Shown here piece after piece: positions 1-8,200 of a stretch of 64,000 nucleotides of DNA. The stretch lies in NCBI RefSeq assembly GCF_000730285.1, contig NZ_CP007174.1, positions 1,302,001 to 1,366,000 on the forward strand. Reading direction: 5' to 3'. The DNA is from Candidatus Nitrososphaera evergladensis SR1. GTDB lineage: Archaea > Thermoproteota > Nitrososphaeria > Nitrososphaerales > Nitrososphaeraceae. Every line of letters begins with the position of its first letter. The first letter of the stretch is position 1. The position numbers were made by a program, and so were the translations under genes. Under the pieces are notes generated by a model, which saw only the letters and a list, made by a program, of their open reading frames with translations, searched no databases and was not told the DNA's origin.

Positions 1-403
1 GCTGCGGGTAGATTTCAATGCATACAGGGCTTACCGTGTCGTACACCGGGAAGATGCTGTAGTAGCTTGTGGCAATCTGGCTGTCGGTGATGCCCAGCGC
101 CTTGAGTGCGTCAATCACCTTCTGCATCAGCTTGGCGTTTGCGGCCGCTGCTTCTGCAGCAGTCGTGCTGTTTGTCTCGACGCCTATGGTCACGCTGACT
201 TTGTCAGGAGTGACATTGGTGCTTGCGGTGCCCGTAGTGCTCACGGTCGGCTTGCTGTTGTTGTTATTGCCGTTGCCATTGTTCTGCGTTGGCTGCTGTT
301 GCGCAGCTGCCGTTGTCATTGACTGGCCGCCAAGTATGCTGGCTGCCACAAGGCCGATTGCAAGTATGCCTGCAATCAGCACAAGATTGCGGTTATTCTT
401 CAT
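1..403 (-). CDS. SIMPL-domain (DUF541) exported protein, partial
   Basis: The reading frame enters from the left edge, so its C-terminus lies outside the window. The visible part has a signal or anchor helix (about residues 7-26), then a Gln/Asn-rich linker. After that comes the start of a SIMPL domain: a beta strand with VSVTIGVET, a helix with AAAANAKLMQKVIDALK, then GITDSQIAT. SIMPL proteins are exported or periplasmic and of uncertain biochemical role, sometimes tied to oxidative stress. An in-frame ATG exists at 418, but a TATA-like stretch at 425-432 sits about 23 bp before the ATG at 403, so 403 is preferred. Confidence 0.75.
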   Translation of the reverse strand, partial: MKNNRNLVLIAGILAIGLVAASILGGQSMTTAAAQQQPTQNNGNGNNNNSKPTVSTTGTASTNVTPDKVSVTIGVETNSTTAAEAAAANAKLMQKVIDALKALGITDSQIATSYYSIFPVYDTVSPVCIEIYPQ

Positions 404-420
404 GTTCTGATATGACATGA

Positions 421-718
421 CGTTCTATATTGCAGGGGCTTGATAACTAAGCCTAGGTTTCAGAACGCGTTTCAAGTGCCTGTTCTGCGTTTCAGAACGG
501 CCATTTTATAGTCAGTTGACGAGCTATCTAGCAGGCAGTTTTTTGTAAATATTATATTGCAAATTATAAAAAATACCTATCTTGACAAAAGGATACGTCA
601 TCTGTCGAAGTTAACCATAAAATGTGGAACGCGGGCGCCAAAAGGGGTGTTCTAAAGTGTAGAATTAAGATGGATCGGTTGGTTAATAATGATGGTAGAG
701 AGGTTCAGAAAATAGAAA
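421..718. other. Intergenic divergent promoter region
   Basis: This non-coding stretch lies between the SIMPL gene (minus) and the beta-propeller gene (plus). It is AT-rich. It holds TATA-like boxes for both genes (near 425-432 on minus and 680-690 on plus) and the GTTCTG/CAGAAC elements described separately. A reading frame from 622 crosses into the propeller gene in another frame and is not taken as coding. Confidence 0.55.
482..498. promoter_or_regulatory. Perfect 6-5-6 inverted repeat GTTCTG-CGTTT-CAGAAC
   Basis: GTTCTG (482-487) and CAGAAC (493-498) form a perfect inverted repeat with a 5-bp spacer. A further CAGAAC half-site lies at 461-466 and further GTTCT elements at 403-407 and 422-426, near the start of the SIMPL gene. 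The arrangement looks like an operator between two divergently transcribed exported-protein genes. The binding protein is unknown. Confidence 0.45.
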
Positions 719-3040
719 ATGGCACGTTACTCGATGTATGGGATGGCTGGCATTGGAATCGCTGCCGCCATCGGCTTTGTGCTTATACTGGGGTCTATCG
801 GAGGCAACATTGCCGCCAAGGGGCCCGGCTCGCCGGCTTTTATGGGTGGAAACGGCACTACTACTGGTGGCGGCGCTCCTGCCGTCCTTACCATGGCATC
901 GAGCCAGAACATCGCCAAGTTCTCCTCTCTTGATGAGTTGCGGGCGTTTCTGGCAAACGTCGAAGCCGGCCGCAACGCGTTTTCGACTGCCCTAACTGGG
1001 ATACCAGGTAGTTTTGAAGCTTATCAAGTTCGCCTTGGCGTAACCGATTCTGACGTGCGCCCTACACCTCCTTCAACTCTTGAGGGAGGTACGACCTCTG
1101 CACCTTCCATGTCTGGCAAGGCTCTCACAACAAATGAAAACAGCCAGAATGCCAATGTGTTCTCTAGCACCAACAACCAAGTGGCCGGCGTCGACGAGCC
1201 TGACTTTGTAAAAAACGACGGCAAGTACGCATATGTCTTGTCGGGCGATAAGCTGACGATATCTGACGTGTACCCTCCGGAGAATGCCACCATAGTTTCC
1301 AAGATAGGTCTTGACATCAAGGGCGGCCAGTACCTGCAAGAGATGATCCTGAACAACGACACGCTTGTTGTGTTTTACACCGAATACGCGCAGGATTATG
1401 TCATCCCGCAGTACGAGTTTGCGCCGCAGCCAATATCTGCGCCCAAGACACACGCCCTCTTGCTTGACGTATCTGACAGGGCAAACCCCAAGACGGTCCA
1501 CGACTATGTCGTAAGCGGCTCGTACGACGACGCCAGGATGATAGGCGACCGCGTGTACCTTGTCACGACAAGCGACCTGTACAGCTACCGCCAGCCGCTT
1601 GTGCCAAAGATAACAGAATCGTCAAGGACCGTTGTTGCGCCTGACATCTATTACTTCCAGAACCCTGAGCCGTACTACAACTTTAACACAGTGACATCGA
1701 TTGATCTCGCAAACAAGGATGACGACATCATCGATTCCAAGACGTTCATGATGAACCCCTCGTCGACCCTGTACGTGTCGCAGGACAACATCTACATCGC
1801 CTACCAGAAATACCTGCCGTACAACTATTACGAGCAGTCAAGCCGCGACAGGTTCTTTGCAGCGGTGGTCCCGCTCCTGCCGCAGGACGCGCAGGACAAG
1901 ATAAAGGCGGTGGACTCGGATGTGTCGATACCTGCATCTGACAAGTGGGACAGGATTGCTACAATCCTTGAAGACACGTACAACGGCATGGGCGAGTCTG
2001 AAAAGAAGCAATTGTTTGAAAAAATCCAAAAGTCGCTTGCCGACTATGACTCGCAGGCGCAAAAGGACGCGACAAAGACAGTGATACACAGGATAGCAAT
2101 CGGGCCAAACGGCGAAATAGACTACAAGGCAAGGGGCGAGGTCCCCGGCAGGCTGCTGAACCAGTTCTCGATGGACGAGAGCGGGAACAGGTTCAGGGTT
2201 GCAACCACGGTCGAGTACTACTCACCCTATGCGCAGGGCCTTTACAGCAACGTCTACGTGCTTGACAAAGAAGACATGCAGACGGTGGGCAAGCTTGAAA
2301 AGATACAGCCGGGCGAGACAATGTACTCGACGCGCTTTATTGGCGACAGGCTGTACCTCGTGACGTTCCAGAGGGTGGACCCGTTCTTTGTGATCGACCT
2401 TTCGCAGGACACGCCAAAGGTCCTTGGCGCGCTAAAGCTGCCCGGATACTCGACGTACCTGCACCCGTACGACGAGGACCACGTAATAGGCATAGGCAAG
2501 GACACAAAGGACAACGGCTACGGCGGCGTCGTGCCGACTGGAGTAAAGCTGGCCCTCTTTGACGTGTCTGATGTTGCAAACCCCAAGCTGGCCGGCGAAT
2601 ACACGATACCGGGGCAGGGCACCGACTCGGAAGTGCTGTTTGAACACAAGGCGCTGCTGTTCAGCAAGGAAAAACCAAACGTGCTTTCGATACCTGTTAC
2701 GAAATACGATGCAGAGAACCAGTACGCGCCTGACGGGCGCTACATCCCTCCAAAGGTGTGGCGCGGGTTCTACGTCTTTGGCACAAGCCCTGATTCGGGA
2801 ATCATGCTAAAAGGAACCGTGGAGCACTCTAGCAACGTGACCGACTCGTACTATTACTATGGTGGCGCTCAGGTAAGCAGGTCGTTCTACATTGGCAACG
2901 TGCTATACACCGTGTCAGCAGGCAACCTGATCAAGATGAATGACATCAACAACAACCTTGCGGACCTTGGGCAGCTGCAGATAGGGAGCACGGGCGACGT
3001 GATCAAGTACCCCGTGCCCCTTGACGCGCAACCAAAGTGA
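719..3040 (+). CDS. Secreted beta-propeller domain protein (COG4880-like)
   Basis: This 773-residue protein has an N-terminal hydrophobic segment (about residues 9-30) acting as a signal or anchor, a Gly/Ser/Thr-rich stalk, and a long beta-propeller region. The strongest family mark is the block near residue 154 reading GVDEPDFVKNDGKY, typical of the archaeal and bacterial Beta propeller domain family (PF09826). Repeated strands ending in DVSD or similar (LLLDVSDRANPK, LALFDVSDVANPK) fit propeller blades. The protein probably acts outside the cytoplasmic membrane. Its substrate is unknown and no catalytic motif is evident. The start at 719 lies about 28 bp after a TATA-like element. The upstream ATG at 691 runs into a stop. 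Confidence 0.85.
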   Translation: MARYSMYGMAGIGIAAAIGFVLILGSIGGNIAAKGPGSPAFMGGNGTTTGGGAPAVLTMASSQNIAKFSSLDELRAFLANVEAGRNAFSTALTGIPGSFEAYQVRLGVTDSDVRPTPPSTLEGGTTSAPSMSGKALTTNENSQNANVFSSTNNQVAGVDEPDFVKNDGKYAYVLSGDKLTISDVYPPENATIVSKIGLDIKGGQYLQEMILNNDTLVVFYTEYAQDYVIPQYEFAPQPISAPKTHALLLDVSDRANPKTVHDYVVSGSYDDARMIGDRVYLVTTSDLYSYRQPLVPKITESSRTVVAPDIYYFQNPEPYYNFNTVTSIDLANKDDDIIDSKTFMMNPSSTLYVSQDNIYIAYQKYLPYNYYEQSSRDRFFAAVVPLLPQDAQDKIKAVDSDVSIPASDKWDRIATILEDTYNGMGESEKKQLFEKIQKSLADYDSQAQKDATKTVIHRIAIGPNGEIDYKARGEVPGRLLNQFSMDESGNRFRVATTVEYYSPYAQGLYSNVYVLDKEDMQTVGKLEKIQPGETMYSTRFIGDRLYLVTFQRVDPFFVIDLSQDTPKVLGALKLPGYSTYLHPYDEDHVIGIGKDTKDNGYGGVVPTGVKLALFDVSDVANPKLAGEYTIPGQGTDSEVLFEHKALLFSKEKPNVLSIPVTKYDAENQYAPDGRYIPPKVWRGFYVFGTSPDSGIMLKGTVEHSSNVTDSYYYYGGAQVSRSFYIGNVLYTVSAGNLIKMNDINNNLADLGQLQIGSTGDVIKYPVPLDAQPK

Positions 3041-3193
3041 CATCGCGCTGGCAATTATTTTTTATTTATCAAGCCTGCCAGACCTCTCTTTTTTCTCTCT
3101 ACGATGATTTCTATTATATAGTCAGAGACACATTCAAAAAACATCAAAATTTCTTTTATACGATCAAGCGGTATCTGTACAGAGAGGCTTTTT

Positions 3194-4363
3194 ATGATAA
3201 TCCAGGAAGGCGAGCTGGCCTTTCTCTATGTCTCTGACATTGGAGGCGAGATCCAGCCAAAGGATCTTGAGAACAGGCTAGGAGAATACGGGAAAACATG
3301 CCGGGAAAAGGTTCCGGGATCCTCTTGGATAGAGGATGGCATCAGGATTGTGGCCAAGGACGCAATAGAGATTTTTGGAGTAAAGTCCTGCGTGGAGATC
3401 AAGGTCTTTTCCATAGGAGGAATCCTCGTCAGGATAAACGTGCCAGTAAAGAACAAGGATTTTGCCCAGATGCTGGAGATTATTTCAAGGGCAGAAGATG
3501 ATGTCCGTGGCAGGGCTGTAGTGGCAGTGACAACGGAGGGCGCCCAATCCTCCTCTCCTTCATCCTCCTCCTCCTCCTCCTCCTCTGCTGCTACCACAAT
3601 GGCAGACTATGCGAGAAACCTTGCCGAGAGGGTAAGAGAAGACATCAAGCCCTTCATAACAAGCCCGTACGCCAGCGTAGACTATGAAGAAAGATACAGG
3701 GTTATCCTAGTCAGAGAGGGCGACAGGGACGTCATAGAGAAAAGCAAGAAGGAGCTAGTCGGCCTGATAAAAAAAGAGCCCTTTGACAAGCTCTGCATGG
3801 AAGAGGTGGACGAGATATTTGACAACAACCGTTACGCGTACAGGGACAACCTGTTTATCGCAGACATCAGGGGGGCGTTTGGTTTTGTGAAAAACATGGA
3901 TGCCTTTCCTGTGTCAAGGGCGGCAGAGCTTTATCTCCTCCAAAAGCTCCAGCTTCGGGTCTACGACTCGCTCCTTGACGACATGCTTGGCAAGTCCTAC
4001 GACATACTTGCGAAGGCCGAGTTCAAGGCCGACCGCGAGCTGGGCGAGAGGATAAACGACATCCATCTGATGAGGCTTGAGCTTTTAGAGATAGTCTCGG
4101 CCATGAAGGTCGCAAGAGGGAGCCCACGGGCCAGAATATTCTCTTCATTGTGCGAGACTCTGGGCGAGGTGTTTGAATTGCAAGACCTGGTCGATTCCGT
4201 GACGAGAAAACTTGACAGGCTGGGGGAAATCTATACGATGGTTTACGATTCCATGCAGAACACCCGGTTCATAAGGATGGACAGGACGATGTTGATGCTG
4301 GAAGCAATAATCGTCGTCCTGATAGCAATCGAAATAGTCCTCGTGCTGGCTGGAAAATTGTAA
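3194..4363 (+). CDS. RMD1/YagE-like (DUF155) membrane-anchored protein
   Basis: This 389-residue protein has an N-terminal alpha/beta region (1-115), a serine-rich linker (about 117-132) encoded by a run of TCC triplets, then a mostly helical C-terminal part and one transmembrane helix at the extreme C-terminus (about 365-386). The order fits the RMD1/Sif2/YagE family: a domain containing LEIVSAMKV, a helical segment with DRLGEIYTMVYDSMQN, then an acidic-flanked terminal membrane anchor. Eukaryotic members are mitochondrial. The archaeal role is unknown. Family assignment is from overall architecture rather than a diagnostic motif. A TATA-like CTTTTATA at 3153-3160 precedes the start. Confidence 0.55.
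   Translation: MIIQEGELAFLYVSDIGGEIQPKDLENRLGEYGKTCREKVPGSSWIEDGIRIVAKDAIEIFGVKSCVEIKVFSIGGILVRINVPVKNKDFAQMLEIISRAEDDVRGRAVVAVTTEGAQSSSPSSSSSSSSSAATTMADYARNLAERVREDIKPFITSPYASVDYEERYRVILVREGDRDVIEKSKKELVGLIKKEPFDKLCMEEVDEIFDNNRYAYRDNLFIADIRGAFGFVKNMDAFPVSRAAELYLLQKLQLRVYDSLLDDMLGKSYDILAKAEFKADRELGERINDIHLMRLELLEIVSAMKVARGSPRARIFSSLCETLGEVFELQDLVDSVTRKLDRLGEIYTMVYDSMQNTRFIRMDRTMLMLEAIIVVLIAIEIVLVLAGKL
3563..3588 (+). repeat. TCC trinucleotide run encoding poly-Ser
   Basis: About eight consecutive TCC units lie inside the RMD1-like gene and encode the serine linker between its two domains. Such a run can expand or contract in multiples of three without breaking the frame. Confidence 0.8.
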
Positions 4364-4418
4364 TAATGCATTGTCGCAGTAAATGATTTTAGATAGCACA
4401 TTCTACCACAGCCCGTAT

Positions 4419-4844
4419 ATGTCCATTACAGAAGGGGACTCGGAAATGACGCCGGCCACGATGACAGAAGCCGCCGGCGCTTTAGAGGAAGTGACTGAAA
4501 CACGGGAACAGCAGCAACAACAACAGCAGCCGTCGATGCCTCTGCCAGAGCGCACCGTGACCAATGAGGAGGTCATGATAGCTCAGGCGCTTTCGAGGAT
4601 AAAAAAGAACGCCAAGGTTCTTGAAAAGACCAACAAGATGCTCGGCCAAGTGCTTGACTCTCTCAAAAGGGCCGAAAAAGAAAGCGCAGGCCACGCAAGG
4701 CAGGTGGCGTCGCAGAACAAAAAACTCGCGTCGCAGATAGCGCAGCTGCAAAAGCGCGTTGCCAAGATCAAGAGCGCTCCAGCGGCAAAACCTGCCCGGA
4801 AAAAGAAGGCGGCCAAAGCCAAGGCCAAGCCAAAAAGGCGCTAG
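4419..4844 (+). CDS. Coiled-coil protein with lysine/alanine-rich basic tail
   Basis: No family is recognised. From the chosen start the protein has an acidic N-terminus, a glutamine run, and a heptad-like helical part (IAQALSRIKKNAKVLEK to QIAQLQKRVAKIK). It ends in an Ala/Lys/Pro-rich tail (AAKPARKKKAAKAKAKPKRR) like the tails of histone H1 or other nucleic-acid-binding proteins. DNA or RNA compaction is an inference from composition only. The frame is open back to an ATG at 4383, but the TATA-like ATTTTAG at 4386-4392 suits a start at 4419 about 30 bp downstream. Confidence 0.65.
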   Translation: MSITEGDSEMTPATMTEAAGALEEVTETREQQQQQQQPSMPLPERTVTNEEVMIAQALSRIKKNAKVLEKTNKMLGQVLDSLKRAEKESAGHARQVASQNKKLASQIAQLQKRVAKIKSAPAAKPARKKKAAKAKAKPKRR

Positions 4845-4899
4845 AAGAGAAGGCCGCCGTCAACTACAGCCGCACAAAAACTGCAGGCCCAAGAACTGA

Positions 4900-4935
4900 T
4901 GTATTTTTCTTTATCTATCTTTTTTTCTCAAGAAA
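4900..4935. terminator. T/A-rich termination zone between convergent genes
   Basis: A pyrimidine-rich stretch with a run of seven T (around 4921-4927) followed by an A-rich block separates the convergent genes ending at 4844 and 4970. Oligo-T tracts terminate archaeal RNA polymerase, and this zone could serve both directions. Confidence 0.4.
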
Positions 4936-4969
4936 AATAGGAAAAAGGGCGTTGGCCCTAATTGGTTAG

Positions 4970-5650
4970 TTATTTGACCTGTACCTGGCCGGTCATCCAC
5001 GGGTGCAGGATGCAGAGATAGTCGTACGTCCCTGCCTTCTCGAACTTGACCGTGAATGTGTCAATCGGTGGGAGTCCTTCTGGAGCCATGCCCTTTGGCC
5101 AGATAAAGCCAGAGTTGATGTACTGCTCGGTGCCGTTCATGGTGTAGTTGGCATTTGGCGGCATCGGCGTCACGGTGCCGTCGGATGCAATCGTGACAGG
5201 CAAATATGCCATTGCGTTTGCTCCTATCATCGCTGTGGTGCCGTTGGGTCCGGGGAGCGTTATTGGCGCCGAGTTGCCCGGCGCAAGCGGGGCGATGCCA
5301 GTCGAGTTGTTGACGACAAACGGAACGTCGAGGTTTGCACCTTGCGTCTGGTTCAGGACAAACGTCACGGTGTGCGGCTCGCCCACCCTTGTCGGGTTGA
5401 CCCACGTGACGCTTTCACCTACCTTTATGGTGGCCTTGGCCGGGAAGAACTTTGTCAGTGGCGCAGTAGGTCCTCCTCCTCCCGCCATCACCTTGAACAC
5501 GCCGTCCTTGTAGTCCATGAACTTCATGCTAGCTCCTACCGAATGTGCAACACTTTGGTCGTTTGCCGCCATTGTCGTTGCCGTGACGGTGCTTATTGCA
5601 AGCACCGCGCTGGCAGCTATGGCAAGCGCAATAATGAAGTACCTGTTCAT
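4970..5650 (-). CDS. Exported type 1 (blue) copper protein, cupredoxin
   Basis: This 226-residue protein has an N-terminal signal or anchor helix (about 4-29) and a plastocyanin/halocyanin-like domain. The four classical copper ligands are visible: His in GEPHTVTF (about residue 93), then Cys213, His216 and Met219 in LCILHPWMTG. An insert of about 80 residues between the first His strand and the CxxH loop is longer than in plastocyanin. Such carriers are abundant in ammonia-oxidising archaea, where they are thought to replace cytochrome c. The redox partner cannot be read from the sequence. The gene stands alone. A tiny zinc-ribbon gene lies directly upstream on the same strand. Confidence 0.88.
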   Translation of the reverse strand: MNRYFIIALAIAASAVLAISTVTATTMAANDQSVAHSVGASMKFMDYKDGVFKVMAGGGGPTAPLTKFFPAKATIKVGESVTWVNPTRVGEPHTVTFVLNQTQGANLDVPFVVNNSTGIAPLAPGNSAPITLPGPNGTTAMIGANAMAYLPVTIASDGTVTPMPPNANYTMNGTEQYINSGFIWPKGMAPEGLPPIDTFTVKFEKAGTYDYLCILHPWMTGQVQVK

Positions 5651-5681
5651 TAGGCCATCTCGGGAAAGGATGTCTAAAAAG

Positions 5682-5858
5682 CTACCGCTTTAGGCTGGCG
5701 TTTTTTATCTCGCTCAGAAAGCCAAGAAAAGTTATCTGGTGCTCCTTGCCGCACTTGGCGCACACAAGCGTGCCGCTCTGGGCGTTCTGGCCGCCGACGA
5801 CGCGGTCAGTGTACTCGATGAACTTGCCGCAGTCGCACTTGATCTTTTTAATTGCCAC
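5682..5858 (-). CDS. Small zinc-ribbon protein (58 aa, GTG start)
   Basis: This short frame encodes 58 residues with CDCGKF near the N-terminus and CAKCGKEH in the middle, two CxC/CxxC knuckles suited to one zinc. The GTG at 5858 lies about 25 bp after a strong TATA box (TATTATATTA at 5881-5890), as expected for a leaderless transcript. No ATG is available before the upstream in-frame stop. Many archaeal zinc ribbons of this size act in transcription or translation. No function is assigned. Confidence 0.65.
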   Translation of the reverse strand: MAIKKIKCDCGKFIEYTDRVVGGQNAQSGTLVCAKCGKEHQITFLGFLSEIKNASLKR

Positions 5859-6051
5859 GCCAAGGCTGTTGTCGGCGCGGTATTATATTATTTTGTGCAT
5901 TAGGCATCTGACGAATTGTATATTTGAGATACTAGGTTTCTTGCAAAATCCACATGAATACTAAAGATTCCACAATTTTACTTGCAAATATACAACAGCT
6001 CACACTTGGGCTGATATAACCTGCCGGCATACCCTTTCCAAAGAAGGATAA

Positions 6052-6240
6052 ATGTACAACAAGCAATCATGCCGCGAGTGCGGCGCTTATTTGGTTCCCC
6101 ATTCATTCTGCATGGGATGCCGCGAGCACGTAAGCTGGGAATGCGGCCAGTGCGGCAGGATAGACGACTATACCCACGTCCACGATTATTGCCGGGCAGT
6201 TTTCAAGCGCGAGATAGTGGTCGAGACGGTGCGGGGCTAG
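6052..6240 (+). CDS. Small cysteine/histidine-rich zinc-ribbon protein (62 aa)
   Basis: The 62 residues contain three CxxC pairs (CRECG, CMGC, CGQCG) plus histidines in THVHDYC, enough for two zinc sites. The compact basic and aromatic composition suggests a nucleic-acid or protein-binding adaptor, but no family is recognised. Its stop overlaps the stop of the convergent gene at 6237. A TATA-like GATATAA at 6013-6019 lies upstream. Confidence 0.6.
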   Translation: MYNKQSCRECGAYLVPHSFCMGCREHVSWECGQCGRIDDYTHVHDYCRAVFKREIVVETVRG

Positions 6241-6581
6241 CTACCACCGCCTTCTGCTGTCTTCATGCGCTTGTCGTACGCCTCTATTATGCGCGTCAGC
6301 GCGTCGTCCTCTTCCTTTACTGCTGCAAGAAACTCTTCGTAATAGCCCCATTTTTTCACACGCTCGACCGTCTTTGCATAGTCACTGTTGTGCTCCTTTT
6401 CCATTGCGGCAACCTCTTTTGCAAGTGCGGGGTTGCCTGCCGACCTTATCAGCACCTGCTGGATTAGAAGGCGGTTGTACCTGCTTGAAGCAAAGTACCT
6501 GCGGTAGAGGTTCATCCTGTCTTCCCTGCTGTTGCCTGCCCTTTTGAGCTCCTCAAGCCGCAGCTGAAATGCTGTTATCAT
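6237..6581 (-). CDS. Conserved-looking helical protein, function unknown
   Basis: The 114 residues are predicted to be almost entirely helical and highly charged, with many Arg/Tyr (MNLYRRYFASSRYNRL) and Glu/Lys segments. There is no signal peptide and no known catalytic motif. A TATA-like TTTTTATT on the minus strand near 6608-6615 sits about 28 bp before the start. Codon composition matches the neighbouring genes, so it is taken as real. Confidence 0.6.
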   Translation of the reverse strand: MITAFQLRLEELKRAGNSREDRMNLYRRYFASSRYNRLLIQQVLIRSAGNPALAKEVAAMEKEHNSDYAKTVERVKKWGYYEEFLAAVKEEDDALTRIIEAYDKRMKTAEGGGS

Positions 6582-6629
6582 GACATGATGAAAGCATTGC
6601 CCTGTTGAATAAAAACACTATTTTTTCTT

Positions 6630-6869
6630 TCAACGCATCGGGATATAGTCGTCTCGCTCGGCTGCAAAGACCTGCTTTACCTCGGAGTATCCGCGTTCTT
6701 GCACAAACGTCCAGGTCTTGCCGCACACGACGCACGTTATGCGCTTTTCCTTTGCCGAGTATTCCAGCTCGTGGTGGCTGCAGCGCACCTGGTACTGCCG
6801 CTTGTACGCTTCCATTTCGCGCAGCGTGTCGATGTGCCTGGTCGAGTTTTCAGCCACGCCTGCAGGCAC
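6630..6869 (-). CDS. Small zinc-binding protein (79 aa)
   Basis: The 79 residues include CSHHELEY followed by CVVCGKTW, giving a possible C-x-H-H/CxxC zinc ribbon. A helical N-terminus (HIDTLREMEAYKRQ) precedes it. No family is recognised. It is the third very small zinc-ribbon candidate within 1.2 kb, between an unknown helical gene and the FlgD-like membrane protein. Confidence 0.55.
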   Translation of the reverse strand: MPAGVAENSTRHIDTLREMEAYKRQYQVRCSHHELEYSAKEKRITCVVCGKTWTFVQERGYSEVKQVFAAERDDYIPMR

Positions 6870-6887
6870 GCCTGCGCAAAATATAAT

Positions 6888-8126
6888 CTACACGGACTTT
6901 ATCTTGCCCCTGTAGCTCAGGTTTATCGAGTCGACGCCGGCAAGCTCTTTGGCCTTGGCAATGATGCCTGATATCCATTCGTCGTCAGACTCTATAGAGT
7001 TGGAAATGACGACGCCCATGTACCTGCTTGAACCTTGTTCGCCGGGGCCCATGTAATCCTCGACTGTCGCCTGGGGGTACTTTTGCTTGATGTCGTCGAT
7101 GACAGGCGCGGCGTCTGGAGGCAGGTACAGCACCAGCCTTTTCTTCCTTTTACTGATGAGAAACGCCGCTGCACCTGCCGCTGCTGCGGCTATTGGCAAG
7201 ACTACTATGGGCAACGATTCCATAAAGGGGATTTTTTCAAGGTCCTGCCTGCCGGGAAAGACTGACGAGCCTGCCACTTCGTCGCCGGCAACTACTATCT
7301 TGCCGTCTCCTCCGCTCGGCGCATTTCTTGTCCCTTGGTCGTTCCTTGCAGTGATATAGTAGGTGTACGTGCCTGACGGCGCGGCCTTGCCCTGCGAGTC
7401 TGTGCCGGTCCACTTTATCTGGTTCTCCCCTGCCGCCATTGCGCCTGCGAGGGTCGCCACCGTGCCGCCTGCCGCGTTCTCTATGTCGACCTTGTACGTG
7501 CCTGCCGAAGACGAGTGAAACTCTATTGCAACCGAGTCGTCCCTGTCCGAACGGAACGTCTTTTGCCCTGCTTCAAGAATAGTAAGCTGCGGCGGAGTTG
7601 GGGGCAGTATTGCCCCGGACAAAAGGGCGCGGTCGCGGATGCCGACTGATTCTTTTACGGCAACCACGCTTGGGCCCCTTGCCTTCTCTGTCACCAAGAT
7701 TTGCTCAGAGATGGACCTGGATAATTTATGGACCGCCGGCACGAGGTTCTTGCGTATGGAATCCTTGATTGTCACTTTTGTGGCAATCGACCTGTGGGTA
7801 GGCTTTTCCACGCTCTTGGCAGTCGCATCCTTGATTGTTGTTTTGTCTGTGATGCTCTTTTTCATGGATAATTCCTTGGACGCCGCATCCGTGATGGCCA
7901 GGGTTTCAGATAGAGCGACGGTGAATTTTTTGTTGTTGCCGCTGCCAGGCTGCTGTGCATGTGCAGTCTGCAATAGCAGTGCCCATGAAAGGAGGATTGC
8001 AATTGCAAGTGCAGCCTTTGCTGCTAACGGCGATGATGGTGGTGGTAGTGGTATCGTCATCGGGCTCCCCGGTTCCCAGAGGAATTTCTCAATCCACTGG
8101 ATAAAAGTCTCGTGAAACCCCGGCAT
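6888..8126 (-). CDS. Membrane protein with FlgD-like Ig domain and degenerate N-terminal repeats
   Basis: The 412 residues begin with a hydrophobic signal/anchor helix (about 35-57, ending ALLLQTAHAQ). A region of short degenerate repeats follows (LAITDAASKEL, TTIKDATAKSV, VTIKDSIRKNL, VGIRDRAL). Next comes an Ig-like domain close to FlgD_ig (AGTYKVDIEN, IKWTGTDSQGKAAPSGTYTYYITA). A second membrane helix follows (about 305-330), then a cytosolic C-terminal domain of about 80 residues. The Ig domain should face outside and the C-terminal domain inside, an arrangement suited to sensing or anchoring. The role is unknown. The start at 8126 lies about 24 bp after a minus-strand TATA-like box. Confidence 0.7.
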   Translation of the reverse strand: MPGFHETFIQWIEKFLWEPGSPMTIPLPPPSSPLAAKAALAIAILLSWALLLQTAHAQQPGSGNNKKFTVALSETLAITDAASKELSMKKSITDKTTIKDATAKSVEKPTHRSIATKVTIKDSIRKNLVPAVHKLSRSISEQILVTEKARGPSVVAVKESVGIRDRALLSGAILPPTPPQLTILEAGQKTFRSDRDDSVAIEFHSSSAGTYKVDIENAAGGTVATLAGAMAAGENQIKWTGTDSQGKAAPSGTYTYYITARNDQGTRNAPSGGDGKIVVAGDEVAGSSVFPGRQDLEKIPFMESLPIVVLPIAAAAAGAAAFLISKRKKRLVLYLPPDAAPVIDDIKQKYPQATVEDYMGPGEQGSSRYMGVVISNSIESDDEWISGIIAKAKELAGVDSINLSYRGKIKSV

Positions 8127-8200
8127 AGAGACATCCTACATACGAAATAATCTTGATCAAGCATTATCTTTATAGCGCGGACGCGCGTCAAAGGCGCCTG

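Noticed and set aside
69-410. 113-codon plus-strand open frame with hydrophobic residues
   Set aside because: It is the antisense of the SIMPL gene, whose signal peptide and domain start are recognisable on the minus strand.
622-933. 103-codon frame overlapping the start of the beta-propeller gene
   Set aside because: It overlaps the real start in another frame, and its Trp/Arg/His-rich product has no family likeness.
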